A stretch of DNA of 64,000 bases from Lachnospiraceae bacterium (GCA_017624495.1 JAGAMY010000022.1:1-64000), one strand, 5' to 3'; counted from the first letter of the stretch, positions 32,858-42,257 are shown. The notes: generated by a model not told the origin, from the sequence alone. A program made the numbers and translations.

Positions 32858-33575
32858 CGTTTCTTCTTCCTCCGAACAAAATCACCAGACGAAGTAACTG
32901 TAATATTGCCGCCGCCGCACTTGCTACATAGGTCAGCGCTGCTGCACTCAACACTTTTCTTGTCTTTGGTAATTCTTCTGAACTTAAAATACCTGTTTCT
33001 CCTAAAAGCTGCATAGCTCTTCTTGATGCATTAAATTCAACAGGGAGCGTTACTAACTGAAAAATCACAGCAAAAGAGAAAAAGATAATGCCTAAATTTA
33101 TCAACAATGTTCCCATACTATTTGTAAAAAATAAACCAATCAAAATCATCGGCCATGCCAAAGTAGAGCCAAAATTTGCCACCGGTACAATTGCACTGCG
33201 CAGACTAAGCGGTACATAACTCTTCTGATGCTGTATCGCATGTCCACATTCATGTGCTGCTACACCGACTGCCGCTACAGAAGCAGAACCATAGGTAGAA
33301 TCAGATAAATTCAAGGTTTTATTTCTTGGATTATAATTGTCGGTAAGATTACCGGAAACGTGACGGATGGTCACATCATAAATCCCTGCTGCATGCAAAA
33401 TCCTCTCCGCTGCCTGTGCACCTGTCATATTACTCATACTGCGGTAACGGGAATATTTATTGTAAGTACTCTTTACTCTTGCAGATGCTAACATACAAAG
33501 CACTGCACCGATAATCACTAACATGTAAGTCGGGTCCCACCAGCTATAGTACCCATATCCGTATCCATATCCCAT
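32850..33575 (-). CDS. YugP-type zinc metallopeptidase, membrane-bound
   Basis: This 241-residue protein of the neutral zinc metallopeptidase family (PF04298) has an HECGH motif (H108, E109, H112), a downstream NASRRAMQLL helix and four membrane segments. The N terminus is unusual, with Gly-Tyr repeats (MGYGYGYGYYSWW). It sits between fmt and rsmB, the usual place in clostridia. The substrate is unknown. Confidence 0.92.
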   Translation of the reverse strand: MGYGYGYGYYSWWDPTYMLVIIGAVLCMLASARVKSTYNKYSRYRSMSNMTGAQAAERILHAAGIYDVTIRHVSGNLTDNYNPRNKTLNLSDSTYGSASVAAVGVAAHECGHAIQHQKSYVPLSLRSAIVPVANFGSTLAWPMILIGLFFTNSMGTLLINLGIIFFSFAVIFQLVTLPVEFNASRRAMQLLGETGILSSEELPKTRKVLSAAALTYVASAAAAILQLLRLVILFGGRRNDD

Positions 33576-33626
33576 ATTATCTGCCTCCTGTCATATTCAA
33601 AATTATTCTGTGAACAGTTAAATTAT

Positions 33627-34556
33627 CTATCCTAGTTTTAAGCCTGCTTTCACTTCATATCCACGAAGAAATGCTTCCACATCCATCCGTTTCTTTCCTT
33701 CTAGCTGTACTTCCTGTAAAGAAAGTATTCCCTCTCCGGTCTGCACTTTTAATTCTTTTTTATTTACTGCGCAAACGGTTCCGGCAAGGCTTTTATCTCC
33801 TCCGTCTTCCACAACGGCTTTCCAAATTTTTAAGGTTTTACCATTTAACCTTGTATATGCACTTGGCCATGGATTTAACCCACGAATCAGACGTTCAATT
33901 ACAACTGCGGAATCCTCCCAGTTAATATTCCCCATCTGCTTGGAAATCATTCCCACATGGGTAGCCTCTTCTTCCTGCTGTGGAGTATAAGTAGCTGTCC
34001 CTTCTTTGATGCTTTCCATTGTGTGTACACAAAGCTTTGCTCCGATTTCTGCCAGACGGTCAAAAAGACTTCCACCGGTTTCATCCGCTAATAGCTCCAC
34101 TTCGGCTTTTTCTATCATATCTCCGGTATCTAAACCCACATCCATACGCATAGTGGTTACACCGGATACCTTATCACCATTGATAACTGCCCACTGAATC
34201 GGTGCTGCTCCACGGTATTTTGGTAATAAAGATGCATGGACATTTACACAGCCATACTTTGGCATATCTAAAATTTCCTTTGGAAGAATCTGCCCAAAGG
34301 CTGCCACAATGATAATTTCCGGCTCGTATTTTGCCAGATATGCGATACATTCCGGTTCACGGACACGCTTCGGCTGATACACCTCAATATTATGCGATAG
34401 CGCACATTCCTTAACCGGTGGTGCCTGCATGGCTTTGCCTCTGCCCTTTGGTTTGTCCGGCTGTGTCACAGCAAGCACTACTTCATGACCTGCCTTAATA
34501 ATTTCTTCTAATGTTCCCACCGCAAAATCCGGTGTACCCATAAAAATCACACGCAT
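33627..34556 (-). CDS. fmt: Methionyl-tRNA formyltransferase
   Basis: The 309-residue enzyme formylates initiator Met-tRNA. It has RVIFMGTPDFAVGTL at the start, the NVHASLLPKYRGAAPIQ catalytic block (N and H) and GLDTGDMI with the catalytic Asp. A C-terminal OB-like domain binds tRNA. It follows def by 6 bp, so formylation and deformylation genes are coupled. Confidence 0.97.
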   Translation of the reverse strand: MRVIFMGTPDFAVGTLEEIIKAGHEVVLAVTQPDKPKGRGKAMQAPPVKECALSHNIEVYQPKRVREPECIAYLAKYEPEIIIVAAFGQILPKEILDMPKYGCVNVHASLLPKYRGAAPIQWAVINGDKVSGVTTMRMDVGLDTGDMIEKAEVELLADETGGSLFDRLAEIGAKLCVHTMESIKEGTATYTPQQEEEATHVGMISKQMGNINWEDSAVVIERLIRGLNPWPSAYTRLNGKTLKIWKAVVEDGGDKSLAGTVCAVNKKELKVQTGEGILSLQEVQLEGKKRMDVEAFLRGYEVKAGLKLG

Positions 34557-34562
34557 ATCGGT

Positions 34563-35036
34563 TTAATCCTCCTCATCGTAGGTTACGTCGTAAATATCCC
34601 CTTCAACGAATTCTGTATACATATGTCCATCTAAATGATCTACCTCATGACAGATAGCTCTTGCTAATAATTCTGTGCCTTCAATTTCAAATTCATTCAT
34701 TTCCTCATCAAAAGCTCTGGCAATCACATGATTTGGGCGTGTTACCTGACCTGCTTTTCCCGGAAGACTAAGGCATCCTTCACTTCCTGTCTGTTCTCCA
34801 TCTGTAGAAATAATTCTTGGATTAATCATCACAATTGGACCATCACCAACATCAATCACGACAATACGTTTTAAAATACCTACCTGTGGTGCTGCAAGTC
34901 CCACACCATTAGCCTCATACATGGTTTCAATCATATCATCAATCAATGTCTGAATCTTTGGTGTTACCTCTGTAACTTCTCTGCAAATTTTTCCTAATAC
35001 CGGATCTCCCTGAATTCTAATTGTTCTAAGTGCCAT
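34563..35036 (-). CDS. def: Peptide deformylase
   Basis: From the ATG at 35036 (MALRTIRIQGDPVL) the enzyme has 157 residues and all three motifs: GVGLAAPQVG, EGCLSLPG and HEVDHLDG. It removes the N-formyl group from nascent proteins. The frame is open 11 codons further, but GAGGAGG 5 bases before 35036 and the conserved N terminus decide this start. Confidence 0.96.
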   Translation of the reverse strand: MALRTIRIQGDPVLGKICREVTEVTPKIQTLIDDMIETMYEANGVGLAAPQVGILKRIVVIDVGDGPIVMINPRIISTDGEQTGSEGCLSLPGKAGQVTRPNHVIARAFDEEMNEFEIEGTELLARAICHEVDHLDGHMYTEFVEGDIYDVTYDEED

Positions 35037-35058
35037 ATTTCCTCCTCTTTTTCGGATT

Positions 35059-37290
35059 TTAAACGCCATTCATAGGGTCAAAATCAAATGTAACATGTAT
35101 TTTTTTCATTTCTGCCTTATCCTTTAAAAACAGTTCTATCCTGTCTTTTAAATTCACAAGGCAGTCATAGTCTTTATGTTTTAAATAAATGACTTTTCGG
35201 TAAATATCATTTACTTTTCCAATCGCTGCACTGGCAGGACCAATGAGCTGCAAGCCTTCTATATCTGCTTTTCTTATCACATTGGCAAGCCTTACCGCCA
35301 TCTGCTCTGCCGCCATTTCTTCTTCTGCGGTAATCAAAAGCAGTGCCATATGGGACACCGGCGGATAGGACAGTAGCTGCCGTAGCCGTATTTCCTCTTC
35401 ATAAAAAGCATGGTAATCCTGATTTTTTGCTGTCACAATACTGTAATGTTTCGGATTATAGGTCTGAATCACCACTTCTCCTAGCTCTTTACCCCTGCCG
35501 GCTCTGCCAGCCGCCTGGGTCAAAAGCTGAAAGGTACGTTCCGAAGCCCGGTAATCACTGACATACATAGACAAATCTGCTGCAAGTATTCCCACCAGCG
35601 TCACATTGGGAAAATCATGCCCTTTGACAATCATTTGCGTACCAATTAAAATATCCGCCTCCTGATTGGAAAAAGCAGATAAAATCTGTTCATAACTGTC
35701 CTTACTTCTGGTGGTATCAAAATCCATGCGCAGAACCTTCGCCTGCGGAAAACGCTGTTTTACTATTTCTTCTATTTTTTGTGTACCTGCCTTAAATCCA
35801 CTGATATATTTTGAACCACATTCCGGGCAAGTAGAAGGTGCTTCTTCTTCATAACCACAATAGTGACAAACCAAACGCCTTCTATTGTGCAGACTTAAAG
35901 ATACATCACAATGCGGACATTTTACCACATGTCCACAGGCACGACAGGAGATAAAACCGGAAATTCCCCTGCGGTTTAAAAACAGCATAATCTGCTGCTT
36001 TTTTTTCAGTCGCTCTTCCATCAACTCCTGCAGTTTTCTGCTTAGTATGGATAAATTTCCACCCTTTAACTCTTCCCGCAAATCCACCACATGACAGGTT
36101 GGCATAGGACGTTTCGATACACGGTCTTTCATTTCTAAAAGCTGGTATTCTCCTGTTTTTGTCTTATAAAAACTGTCAATGGAAGGCGTCGCAGAACCAA
36201 GCACCACCGATGCACCTGCCATTTTTGCCCTCTGAATAGCCGTTTCCCTTGCATGGTATTTTGGCAGTGTTTCGCTCTTATAACTGCTTTCATGCTCCTC
36301 ATCTATGATAATCAGTCCTAAATTGGCAAAGGGGGTAAACAATGCTGAACGGGGACCTATCATAATACTAATCTCTCCATTTTTCGCCCGAAGAAACTGG
36401 TCATACCGTTCTCCTGCCGAAAGTCTTGAGTTCATAATAGAAACCTTATCTCCAAAGCGGCTGTAAAAACGCATAACCGTCTGATAGGTCAGTGCAATTT
36501 CAGGAATCAGCACAATTGCCTGTTTTCCCCTGCTTAACACGTCGGCTATCAGCTCCATGTAAACCTCCGTCTTGCCACTGCCGGTAACACCATGCAAAAG
36601 GTAAGTAAAATTTGCCCCCGCCTGCATATCCTGTATCACACGGTTTACAACCGCTTGCTGCATGGCATTTAACTGCAAATCATACCCCTTGCTTTCTAAA
36701 TGCCCCACAGGATTTCGATAGGTGGTTTCCCGCCGGATTTCTAAAATATTCTGTTTTTCCAGTGCCCGTATAACCGTACCGGTTACATTCAGTTTTCTGG
36801 TAATCACATCATAGGATAATTCTTTGTGTAAAAGAAGCTCTTCTAGCAGTCTTGCTCTGGCAGTATTGTGCTTTTTCTGATATACTGCTAGCTGCTCTTT
36901 GGCTGCGTTTTCTTCCAACAAAAGATGCACCGACCGCTTTTCTTTTACTTTCATTTCCTGTTTTACCGGAATTACGGTTTTTAGTGCCTGATTCATCGTG
37001 GCACCATAGTTTTTGCGAATCCATGCCGCAAGTGCGATTAACTGGGTTTCTACAGCCACACTGCCTGCGGCTAAGGAATCAATTTCCTTTATCCGGCTCT
37101 CTTCAAATTCTGCCTGATTTGTAACTTCAATCACAAATCCCTTCATCAGCCGGTTTCCTTTCCCAAAGGGCACATTGACCTGTACCCCCGGATGAATCTG
37201 GGCAAACAGCTCCTCCGGGATTTTGTATTGAAAAGTACGGTCTAGTTTTTCATGGGATATATCTATAATAATATTGGCAAAATATGCCAT
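35059..37290 (-). CDS. priA: Primosomal protein N' (replication restart helicase)
   Basis: The 743-residue helicase has an N-terminal DNA-binding domain, Walker A GVTGSGKTEVY, DEEH box (IIDEEHESSYK), and a zinc-binding region with eight Cys (CRACGHVVKCPHC, then CHYC and CPECG) inserted before the second RecA domain with LTQAAGRAGR. It restarts stalled forks by loading DnaB. It lies 4 bp after murE and 22 bp before def. Confidence 0.97.
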   Translation of the reverse strand: MAYFANIIIDISHEKLDRTFQYKIPEELFAQIHPGVQVNVPFGKGNRLMKGFVIEVTNQAEFEESRIKEIDSLAAGSVAVETQLIALAAWIRKNYGATMNQALKTVIPVKQEMKVKEKRSVHLLLEENAAKEQLAVYQKKHNTARARLLEELLLHKELSYDVITRKLNVTGTVIRALEKQNILEIRRETTYRNPVGHLESKGYDLQLNAMQQAVVNRVIQDMQAGANFTYLLHGVTGSGKTEVYMELIADVLSRGKQAIVLIPEIALTYQTVMRFYSRFGDKVSIMNSRLSAGERYDQFLRAKNGEISIMIGPRSALFTPFANLGLIIIDEEHESSYKSETLPKYHARETAIQRAKMAGASVVLGSATPSIDSFYKTKTGEYQLLEMKDRVSKRPMPTCHVVDLREELKGGNLSILSRKLQELMEERLKKKQQIMLFLNRRGISGFISCRACGHVVKCPHCDVSLSLHNRRRLVCHYCGYEEEAPSTCPECGSKYISGFKAGTQKIEEIVKQRFPQAKVLRMDFDTTRSKDSYEQILSAFSNQEADILIGTQMIVKGHDFPNVTLVGILAADLSMYVSDYRASERTFQLLTQAAGRAGRGKELGEVVIQTYNPKHYSIVTAKNQDYHAFYEEEIRLRQLLSYPPVSHMALLLITAEEEMAAEQMAVRLANVIRKADIEGLQLIGPASAAIGKVNDIYRKVIYLKHKDYDCLVNLKDRIELFLKDKAEMKKIHVTFDFDPMNGV

Positions 37291-37294
37291 CTCA

Positions 37295-38770
37295 TCACTC
37301 CCGGGTTGTGTTTTTTTCTTCTAAAATTTCGGCAATCAATACTCTTTCATCCATCGGATATTTTACACCTTTGATTTCCTGATAATCTTCATGTCCTTTT
37401 CCGGCTAGCACAATGACATCTCCCGGTTTTCCATTTTCGATGGCATAACGAATGGCTTCTTTTCTATCAATAATTTCCACATATTCTCCATTGGTTTTAC
37501 TGATACCTGTCTTGATATCATCCATAATTGCCTGTGGCTCTTCATTTCTTGGATTATCCGAAGTAATAATGGTTAAATCTGCCATTTTACCGGATACCTC
37601 TCCCATTTCAAAACGTCTTGCCTTCGCCCGGTTGCCGCCACAACCAAAAAGACATACCAGTCTGCCCGGATTGTACTCCTTTAATGTGGAAAGCAGACTG
37701 TTTAAACTCATGGCATTATGGGCATAGTCTATCATCAGCGTAAATTCATCAGAAACCTTAATCATTTCGATTCTGCCCTTGGTTTTTGCCTGTTTTAGTG
37801 CCTTTTTCATCACTTCAACATCTACCTGAAAATGACGGCAGATAGAAATTGCCGTAAGTGAATTGTATACACTGAATTTCCCCGGCACATCAATTTCTAC
37901 CGGAAAATCTAATTTACCGGATACCTGATAAGCCACACCTAAGTATCCCGGCTTGTGTATAAGCTGCATATCCGTTGCCCGAATATCCGCTTTTTCAGAA
38001 AATCCAAAGGTTTCCACTTCACAGGTATGCCCTTTTAAAATGTCCTCATAATGGGCATCATCCGCATTGATAATACCAACCTTACACTGTTTAAAAAGCA
38101 GACTTTTACATGCCATATATTCTTCAAATGATGCATGCTCATTTGGTCCGATATGATCCGGCTCAATGTTGGTAAAAATACCCATTTCAAATATAAAACC
38201 AGCGGTTCTGTGCATCATTAACCCTTGGGAAGAAACCTCCATAATGCAGCAGTCACAGCCGATATCCGCCATTTCACGGAAATACTTCTGTACGAGATAG
38301 GATTCCGGTGTGGTATTCGCAGACGGAATGACTTTTTCACCAATTATTGTTTCAATTGTTCCAATTAATCCAACTTTATAACCAGCTCCCTCTAATATGG
38401 ATTTTACCATATAGGTCGTGGTGGTTTTTCCCTTTGTACCGGTAACACCAATGACTTTTATCTGCTCCGCCGGATAGTCAAAATAAGCAGCGGAAAGCAG
38501 GGCTAATGCATAACGGGTATCTTTAACCTTAATAACGGTTACTTCTTCCGCTACCTCTATATCCTCAGATACGACAATGACTCCTGCTCCCTTTTCTGCC
38601 ACATCTGTCGCAAAAGTGTGACCATCAACAACTGTACCTTTTATGCAAACAAACAAAGCATCCTTTGTTACTTTTCTGGAATCATAGACTAATTCGGTAA
38701 TCGTTTTGTCTAAGTTTCCCTGCACACATTCGTATTCTAAACGTTCTAAAAGCTGTTTTAATTCTTTCAT
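37295..38770 (-). CDS. murE: UDP-MurNAc-tripeptide synthetase MurE
   Basis: The 491-residue Mur ligase adds the third stem-peptide residue. It has the ATP motif GVTGTKGKTTTTYM near residue 110 and SANTTPES, and ends with VIVLAGKGHEDYQ. The DNPR motif in TSDNPRNEEP is the usual mark of the meso-diaminopimelate-adding type. It heads the twelve-gene unit down to thiN, with a consensus promoter at 38815-38843 and a GAGG ribosome site. Confidence 0.96.
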   Translation of the reverse strand: MKELKQLLERLEYECVQGNLDKTITELVYDSRKVTKDALFVCIKGTVVDGHTFATDVAEKGAGVIVVSEDIEVAEEVTVIKVKDTRYALALLSAAYFDYPAEQIKVIGVTGTKGKTTTTYMVKSILEGAGYKVGLIGTIETIIGEKVIPSANTTPESYLVQKYFREMADIGCDCCIMEVSSQGLMMHRTAGFIFEMGIFTNIEPDHIGPNEHASFEEYMACKSLLFKQCKVGIINADDAHYEDILKGHTCEVETFGFSEKADIRATDMQLIHKPGYLGVAYQVSGKLDFPVEIDVPGKFSVYNSLTAISICRHFQVDVEVMKKALKQAKTKGRIEMIKVSDEFTLMIDYAHNAMSLNSLLSTLKEYNPGRLVCLFGCGGNRAKARRFEMGEVSGKMADLTIITSDNPRNEEPQAIMDDIKTGISKTNGEYVEIIDRKEAIRYAIENGKPGDVIVLAGKGHEDYQEIKGVKYPMDERVLIAEILEEKNTTRE

Positions 38771-38814
38771 AATTTGCGCCTCTTTTCTGGTTGCCCAAAA
38801 TTACACTTCTTTTT

Positions 38815-38843
38815 ATTATATGATAGTTTGTGGGATTTTACAA
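38815..38843 (-). promoter_or_regulatory. Promoter of the murE-thiN operon
   Basis: TTGTAA (38843-38838) and a perfect TATAAT (38820-38815) on the minus strand are separated by 17 bp. The expected leader is about 40 nt. Confidence 0.75.
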
Positions 38844-38902
38844 GTTTTTCGATTTTCGGGTTTGTAGTGTATAGAAACAGATTTTTTTTACATACTTAAA
38901 GT

Positions 38903-39304
38903 ATGAGAAAAAAACGACTAGAACAAAATTTTGCCATCTGCGGACTGACAGGATGGTGTATGGAAATCCTTTTTACTTCTTTTGGGGCATTTCGAAAAAA
39001 AGACAGAACTCTGACCGGAAAGACTTCCGTCTGGATGTTCCCGATTTATGGAATGGCAGCAATTATTGGCGAATTGTATCCGGCTTTGAAAAAATATCCG
39101 CCTGCGATTAGAGGTGGATTATATGGTGTGGGAATTCTTTCGGTGGAGTATTTAAGCGGACGGTTCTTAAAAAAACATAAACTTTGCCCTTGGGATTATA
39201 GTGAAGCAAAATTGAATGTACATGGGGTGATTCGACTGGATTATCTGCCGCTTTGGATGGGAGCCGGGTTGATTTTTGAGAGGATTTTGTGCAGGGAGAA
39301 GTAG
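38903..39304 (+). CDS. CmpB-type (putative ABC transporter type IV) membrane protein
   Basis: This 133-residue membrane protein has GLTGWCMEILFTSF, WMFPIYGMAAIIGELYP and a LCPWDYSEAKLNVHG block followed by IRLDYLPLWMGAGL. These are the marks of the ABC_trans_CmpB family (PF06541) of short polytopic proteins with unproven transport roles. It diverges from murE and ends at a strong bidirectional terminator. No ribosome site is visible within 15 bases of the ATG, which is preceded by an A/T-rich run, so initiation may be weak or leader-dependent. Confidence 0.8.
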   Translation: MRKKRLEQNFAICGLTGWCMEILFTSFGAFRKKDRTLTGKTSVWMFPIYGMAAIIGELYPALKKYPPAIRGGLYGVGILSVEYLSGRFLKKHKLCPWDYSEAKLNVHGVIRLDYLPLWMGAGLIFERILCREK

Positions 39305-39306
39305 GA

Positions 39307-39353
39307 AAAAGCAGACAATTTAGGCATTTTCTTTGCCGTAATTGTCTGCTTTT
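39307..39353. terminator. Bidirectional terminator between convergent genes
   Basis: A 13-bp perfect stem (39307-39319 with 39341-39353) has A runs on one side and T runs on the other. It can therefore terminate both the plus-strand gene ending at 39304 and the minus-strand gene ending at 39375. Confidence 0.88.
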
Positions 39354-39374
39354 ATGTAATAAGATATCGCCACT

Positions 39375-39767
39375 TTATATATCATCAGCTCCGATATCCA
39401 CTGTATTAATGGTTCTGCGTTTCATTCGTGCTTCCTCTGAAGCCTCTAAAATGTAATTTTTAATCTCTTTCGCATTTTTTACATGTAAAAGACACATATC
39501 CGGGTGAGTTACGTCACCGGAAAAACATTCTACAGTACCTAATCCAAAGATTTTCTCCAGTAATGACTGACTCAGCCGAACATCCTGAATTTTGTACATA
39601 TAACAATCATTTTCCGTGGTTTTCAACAACCCTTCATCCACAGTCAGCATAGTAGGTGTAATGGTATATTTCGTAAATGTCCATGGCAAACCAAAAAATA
39701 ATAAACGTTTTCTTTCTGTGAATACTGCTTCATTTCCCGTCATTGTTTCTTTTATAATTTCTGACAT
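39375..39767 (-). CDS. Small PH-like (bPH) domain protein
   Basis: From the ATG at 39767 the product has 130 residues. The central part, GLPWTFTKYTITPTMLTVDEGLL to MYKIQDVRLSQSLLEKIFGLGTVECFS, follows the bacterial PH-domain pattern (YdbS/YdbT type). Such domains are often near membranes, but here there is no membrane helix. GGAGAG lies 7 bases before the chosen ATG. It is transcribed alone toward the shared terminator. The function is unknown. Confidence 0.78.
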   Translation of the reverse strand: MSEIIKETMTGNEAVFTERKRLLFFGLPWTFTKYTITPTMLTVDEGLLKTTENDCYMYKIQDVRLSQSLLEKIFGLGTVECFSGDVTHPDMCLLHVKNAKEIKNYILEASEEARMKRRTINTVDIGADDI

Positions 39768-39891
39768 ATGCTTTCTCTCCATTCCTTTTCTAATTTAGTA
39801 ATTATTCTAACTATTGTATCCACCATAATTATGATGTATTTTTGAAAAAATGACAATGGAAAATTGATACTTACTTTTTTCTTTTTTCCTC

Positions 39892-39920
39892 TTGTTTTTT
39901 TTTCAACAACAGTATATGAT
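39892..39920 (+). promoter_or_regulatory. Candidate promoter of pyrBI
   Basis: TTGTTT (39892-39897) and TATGAT (39915-39920) are 17 bp apart. The leader would be about 75 nt. No PyrR-type attenuator hairpins were found in it. Confidence 0.55.
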
Positions 39921-40002
39921 AGAAAAAATGCGCAAAGAAAAATGCTCAGAAGAGGATTTTTTTTTGCCCAAATATCCCATTTTACTATAAAGGAGGACAT
40001 AT

Positions 40003-40917
40003 ATGCGCCATTTAATCAGCCCATTAGACTTCTCTGTAGATGAGTTGGACGAACTCCTCAAGTTGGCTAATGACATTGAAAAAAATCCAAAAAACTATGC
40101 TCATGCATGTGACGGATTAAAACTTGCCACCTGTTTTTATGAGCCAAGTACAAGAACAAGACTTAGTTTTGAAGCTGCGATGTTAAATCTTGGCGGTTCT
40201 ATTTTAGGTTTTTCCAGTGCAGACAGCAGTTCCGCTGCAAAAGGTGAAAGTGTTTCTGATACAATCCGTGTAATTTCCAGTTATGCAGATATCTGTGCAA
40301 TTCGTCATCCAAAGGAAGGCGCAGCTTTAGTTGCTTCCTCAAAATCCGGTATCCCTGTTATCAATGCAGGTGATGGCGGTCATCAGCATCCTACCCAGAC
40401 ATTAACCGATTTGCTGACCATTTATTCTTTAAAGAACAGATTAGGCAATATGACAATTGGTTTATGCGGAGACTTAAAATTTGGACGTACGGTTCACTCT
40501 CTCATTCACGCACTGATTCGTTATCCGGGAATTAAGTTTGTATTGATTTCCCCGGAAGAACTTCGTGTTCCTGATTATATCCGTGAAGATGTACTAAAGA
40601 AAAATAATATTCCATTTACAGAATTAGAACGTTTAGAAGATGCCCTGCCAGATTTAGATATCCTTTATATGACCCGTGTACAGAAAGAACGTTTCTTTAA
40701 CGAAGAAGATTATGTACGCATGAAAGATTTCTATATTCTGACAAAAGAAAAATTAAACCTTGCCAAAGAGGACATGCTTATTTTACATCCACTGCCTCGT
40801 GTAAACGAAATTTCCGTAGAAGTGGATGATGACCCAAGAGCTGTTTACTTTAAACAGGCGCAGTATGGTGTCTATGTACGAATGGCTTTAATTCTTACCC
40901 TTTTGAAATGGAGGTAA
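40003..40917 (+). CDS. pyrB: Aspartate carbamoyltransferase catalytic chain
   Basis: The 304-residue enzyme makes N-carbamoyl-aspartate, the first committed step of pyrimidine synthesis. Carbamoyl-phosphate motifs [13 protein letters not shown] and HPTQTLTDL are complete, as are [11 protein letters not shown] and the aspartate-binding [17 protein letters not shown] lies 7 bases before the ATG. The regulatory-chain gene follows after 4 bp, so the enzyme is probably the allosteric PyrB-PyrI type. Confidence 0.97.
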   Translation: MRHLISPLDFSVDELDELLKLANDIEKNPKNYAHACDGLKLATCFYEPSTRTRLSFEAAMLNLGGSILGFSSADSSSAAKGESVSDTIRVISSYADICAIRHPKEGAALVASSKSGIPVINAGDGGHQHPTQTLTDLLTIYSLKNRLGNMTIGLCGDLKFGRTVHSLIHALIRYPGIKFVLISPEELRVPDYIREDVLKKNNIPFTELERLEDALPDLDILYMTRVQKERFFNEEDYVRMKDFYILTKEKLNLAKEDMLILHPLPRVNEISVEVDDDPRAVYFKQAQYGVYVRMALILTLLKWR

Positions 40918-40921
40918 TGCA

Positions 40922-41365
40922 ATGTTAAATATCAGTGGAATTCATGAAGGCTATGTTTTAGACCATATTCAGGCAGGTATGAGTATGTCTATTTACAAAG
41001 ATTTAAAATTAGAACGTTTAGACTGTACCGTTGCCATTATTAAAAATGCCAAAAGCAGCAAAATGGGCAAAAAGGATATTATCAAAGTAGAATGTCCAAT
41101 TGATGCTTTGGATTTGGATATCCTTGGATTTATCGACCATAATATTACGGTGAATATTGTAAAAAACGATACCATCGTAGAGAAAAAAGAGCTTCACCTG
41201 CCACAGCAGGTAGTAAATGTTATCAAATGCAAAAACCCAAGATGTATTACTTCTATCGAACAAGAATTAGACCAAGTGTTTATTCTTACAGACGAGGAAA
41301 AAGAGATTTATCGCTGCAAGTATTGTGAAGAACAGCAGAAAAAGAAAATTCGTATAAAACGTTAA
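40922..41365 (+). CDS. pyrI: Aspartate carbamoyltransferase regulatory chain
   Basis: This 147-residue subunit has an N-terminal nucleotide-binding domain and a C-terminal zinc site with four Cys (CKNPRC and CKYC). The zinc site contacts PyrB. PyrI confers CTP/UTP inhibition and ATP activation. The gene ends just before a strong bidirectional terminator. Confidence 0.95.
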   Translation: MLNISGIHEGYVLDHIQAGMSMSIYKDLKLERLDCTVAIIKNAKSSKMGKKDIIKVECPIDALDLDILGFIDHNITVNIVKNDTIVEKKELHLPQQVVNVIKCKNPRCITSIEQELDQVFILTDEEKEIYRCKYCEEQQKKKIRIKR

Positions 41366-41366
41366 T

Positions 41367-41415
41367 AAAATACCCTCTCATAAAGTATTTCAACGTACTT
41401 TTGAGAGGGTATTTT
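41367..41415. terminator. Bidirectional terminator between pyrI and mntP
   Basis: A 14-bp stem (41367-41380 with 41402-41415) plus an inner 6-bp stem across a bulge is flanked by A and T runs. It serves both convergent genes. Confidence 0.88.
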
Positions 41416-41435
41416 TAAGTCCTTCATATGAAATT

Positions 41436-42020
41436 TTAGAATACTCCAGTAATAAATATCTCCAATCCAATGATAATCAATATCACACCGCCAAGTATGG
41501 AAGCTTTACCAGAATACTTTGTTCCAAATTTTTTACCGATAACAAGTCCTGCCACACAGATAAAAAAAGTAACCACAGCAATAATGAATGAACAGACCAA
41601 AGCCATAACAAAGCCGTATTCCGCAATGGTGAAACCAACCGATAATGCATCAATGGAAGTTGCCACTCCCTGTACCAAAAGTGCCGCCAGTCCTACTCTT
41701 GCCGTATTCGTATCTTCCTCTTTACTATTCAGACCTTCCAACAGCATTTTTCCACCGATAAAAATCAACAATACCAATGCAATCCATGGTATAAACTTCT
41801 CAAATACTTTAAAATACTGCAACACAGTATGGACACATACCCATCCGGTCATTGGCATTAATGCCTGAAAAAAAGCAAATACTCCGGCAATCCCACAAAG
41901 CTTTTTCTTTCTCATATCCGGTTCATTTAAGCCATTCGCAAGAGATACAGAAAAAGCATCCATTGCCAGTCCTACTCCCAGTAACACACTGTTAAAAATA
42001 AATAATAAACTCCATTCCAT
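41436..42020 (-). CDS. mntP: Manganese efflux pump MntP
   Basis: The 194-residue protein has six membrane helices in two related halves. Each half carries the acidic motif typical of MntP/YebN: GLAMDAFSVSLANG near residue 17 and GVATSIDALSVGF near 118. It exports Mn2+ to prevent toxicity. The yybP-ykoY riboswitch upstream strongly supports this assignment. AGGAGG lies 8 bases before the ATG. Confidence 0.95.
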   Translation of the reverse strand: MEWSLLFIFNSVLLGVGLAMDAFSVSLANGLNEPDMRKKKLCGIAGVFAFFQALMPMTGWVCVHTVLQYFKVFEKFIPWIALVLLIFIGGKMLLEGLNSKEEDTNTARVGLAALLVQGVATSIDALSVGFTIAEYGFVMALVCSFIIAVVTFFICVAGLVIGKKFGTKYSGKASILGGVILIIIGLEIFITGVF

Positions 42021-42068
42021 CTTTTGTTCCTCCTGTTTTAAGTAAAGTTGTGATATACAAAATAAAAA

Positions 42069-42097
42069 ACCCAGATATAGTAAAACTATACCTGAGT
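42069..42097 (-). terminator. Second terminator in the mntP leader
   Basis: Twelve-bp arms (42069-42080 and 42086-42097, with G-U pairs in RNA) are followed on the minus strand by TTTTTTATTTT. It lies between the riboswitch terminator and mntP, about 50 nt before the start codon. A second stop before the coding region would tighten control. Confidence 0.72.
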
Positions 42098-42114
42098 ATG
42101 TGTCAAAAAAATAT

Positions 42115-42151
42115 AGACTCCATGTATAGCTTTACAGTTATACATGAGTCT
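42115..42151 (-). terminator. Riboswitch expression-platform terminator
   Basis: AGACTC-ATGTATA and its complement (42115-42128 with 42139-42151, one bulged C) form a long stem. A U-rich run of about ten bases follows on the minus strand. The CTCATG in its 5' arm is the same segment that closes helix P1 of the riboswitch, so the two structures exclude each other. Confidence 0.82.
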
Positions 42152-42241
42152 CGCAATTTAAAACAAGCCAGACGTATGTGCATCTCACATCATATGTCAG
42201 TATGTTGACTTGTTACGATATACGCTTGCTACTCCCTCATG
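42143..42241 (-). promoter_or_regulatory. yybP-ykoY manganese riboswitch
   Basis: The minus-strand RNA has the conserved blocks of this class in order: GGGAGUAGC after CAUGAG, then GUCAACAUACU, and finally GCGAGACUC with CUCAUG pairing back to CAUGAG as P1. These match the known Mn2+ riboswitch leaders of mntP and alx. Because Mn2+ stabilises P1 in this class, and P1 shares its 3' strand with the terminator, Mn2+ should turn mntP on by antitermination. Confidence 0.88.
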
Positions 42242-42257
42242 GACTTTTAATGATAAA

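Noticed and set aside
39752..40000. Minus-strand 82-codon frame before pyrB
   Set aside because: It overlaps the PH-like gene start and the pyrBI promoter on the other strand. It has no ribosome site and A/T-driven composition.
39921..40002. PyrR-type attenuator in the pyrB leader
   Set aside because: I looked for anti-antiterminator/terminator pairs and the PyrR-binding loop and found none. The leader is short and A/T-rich.
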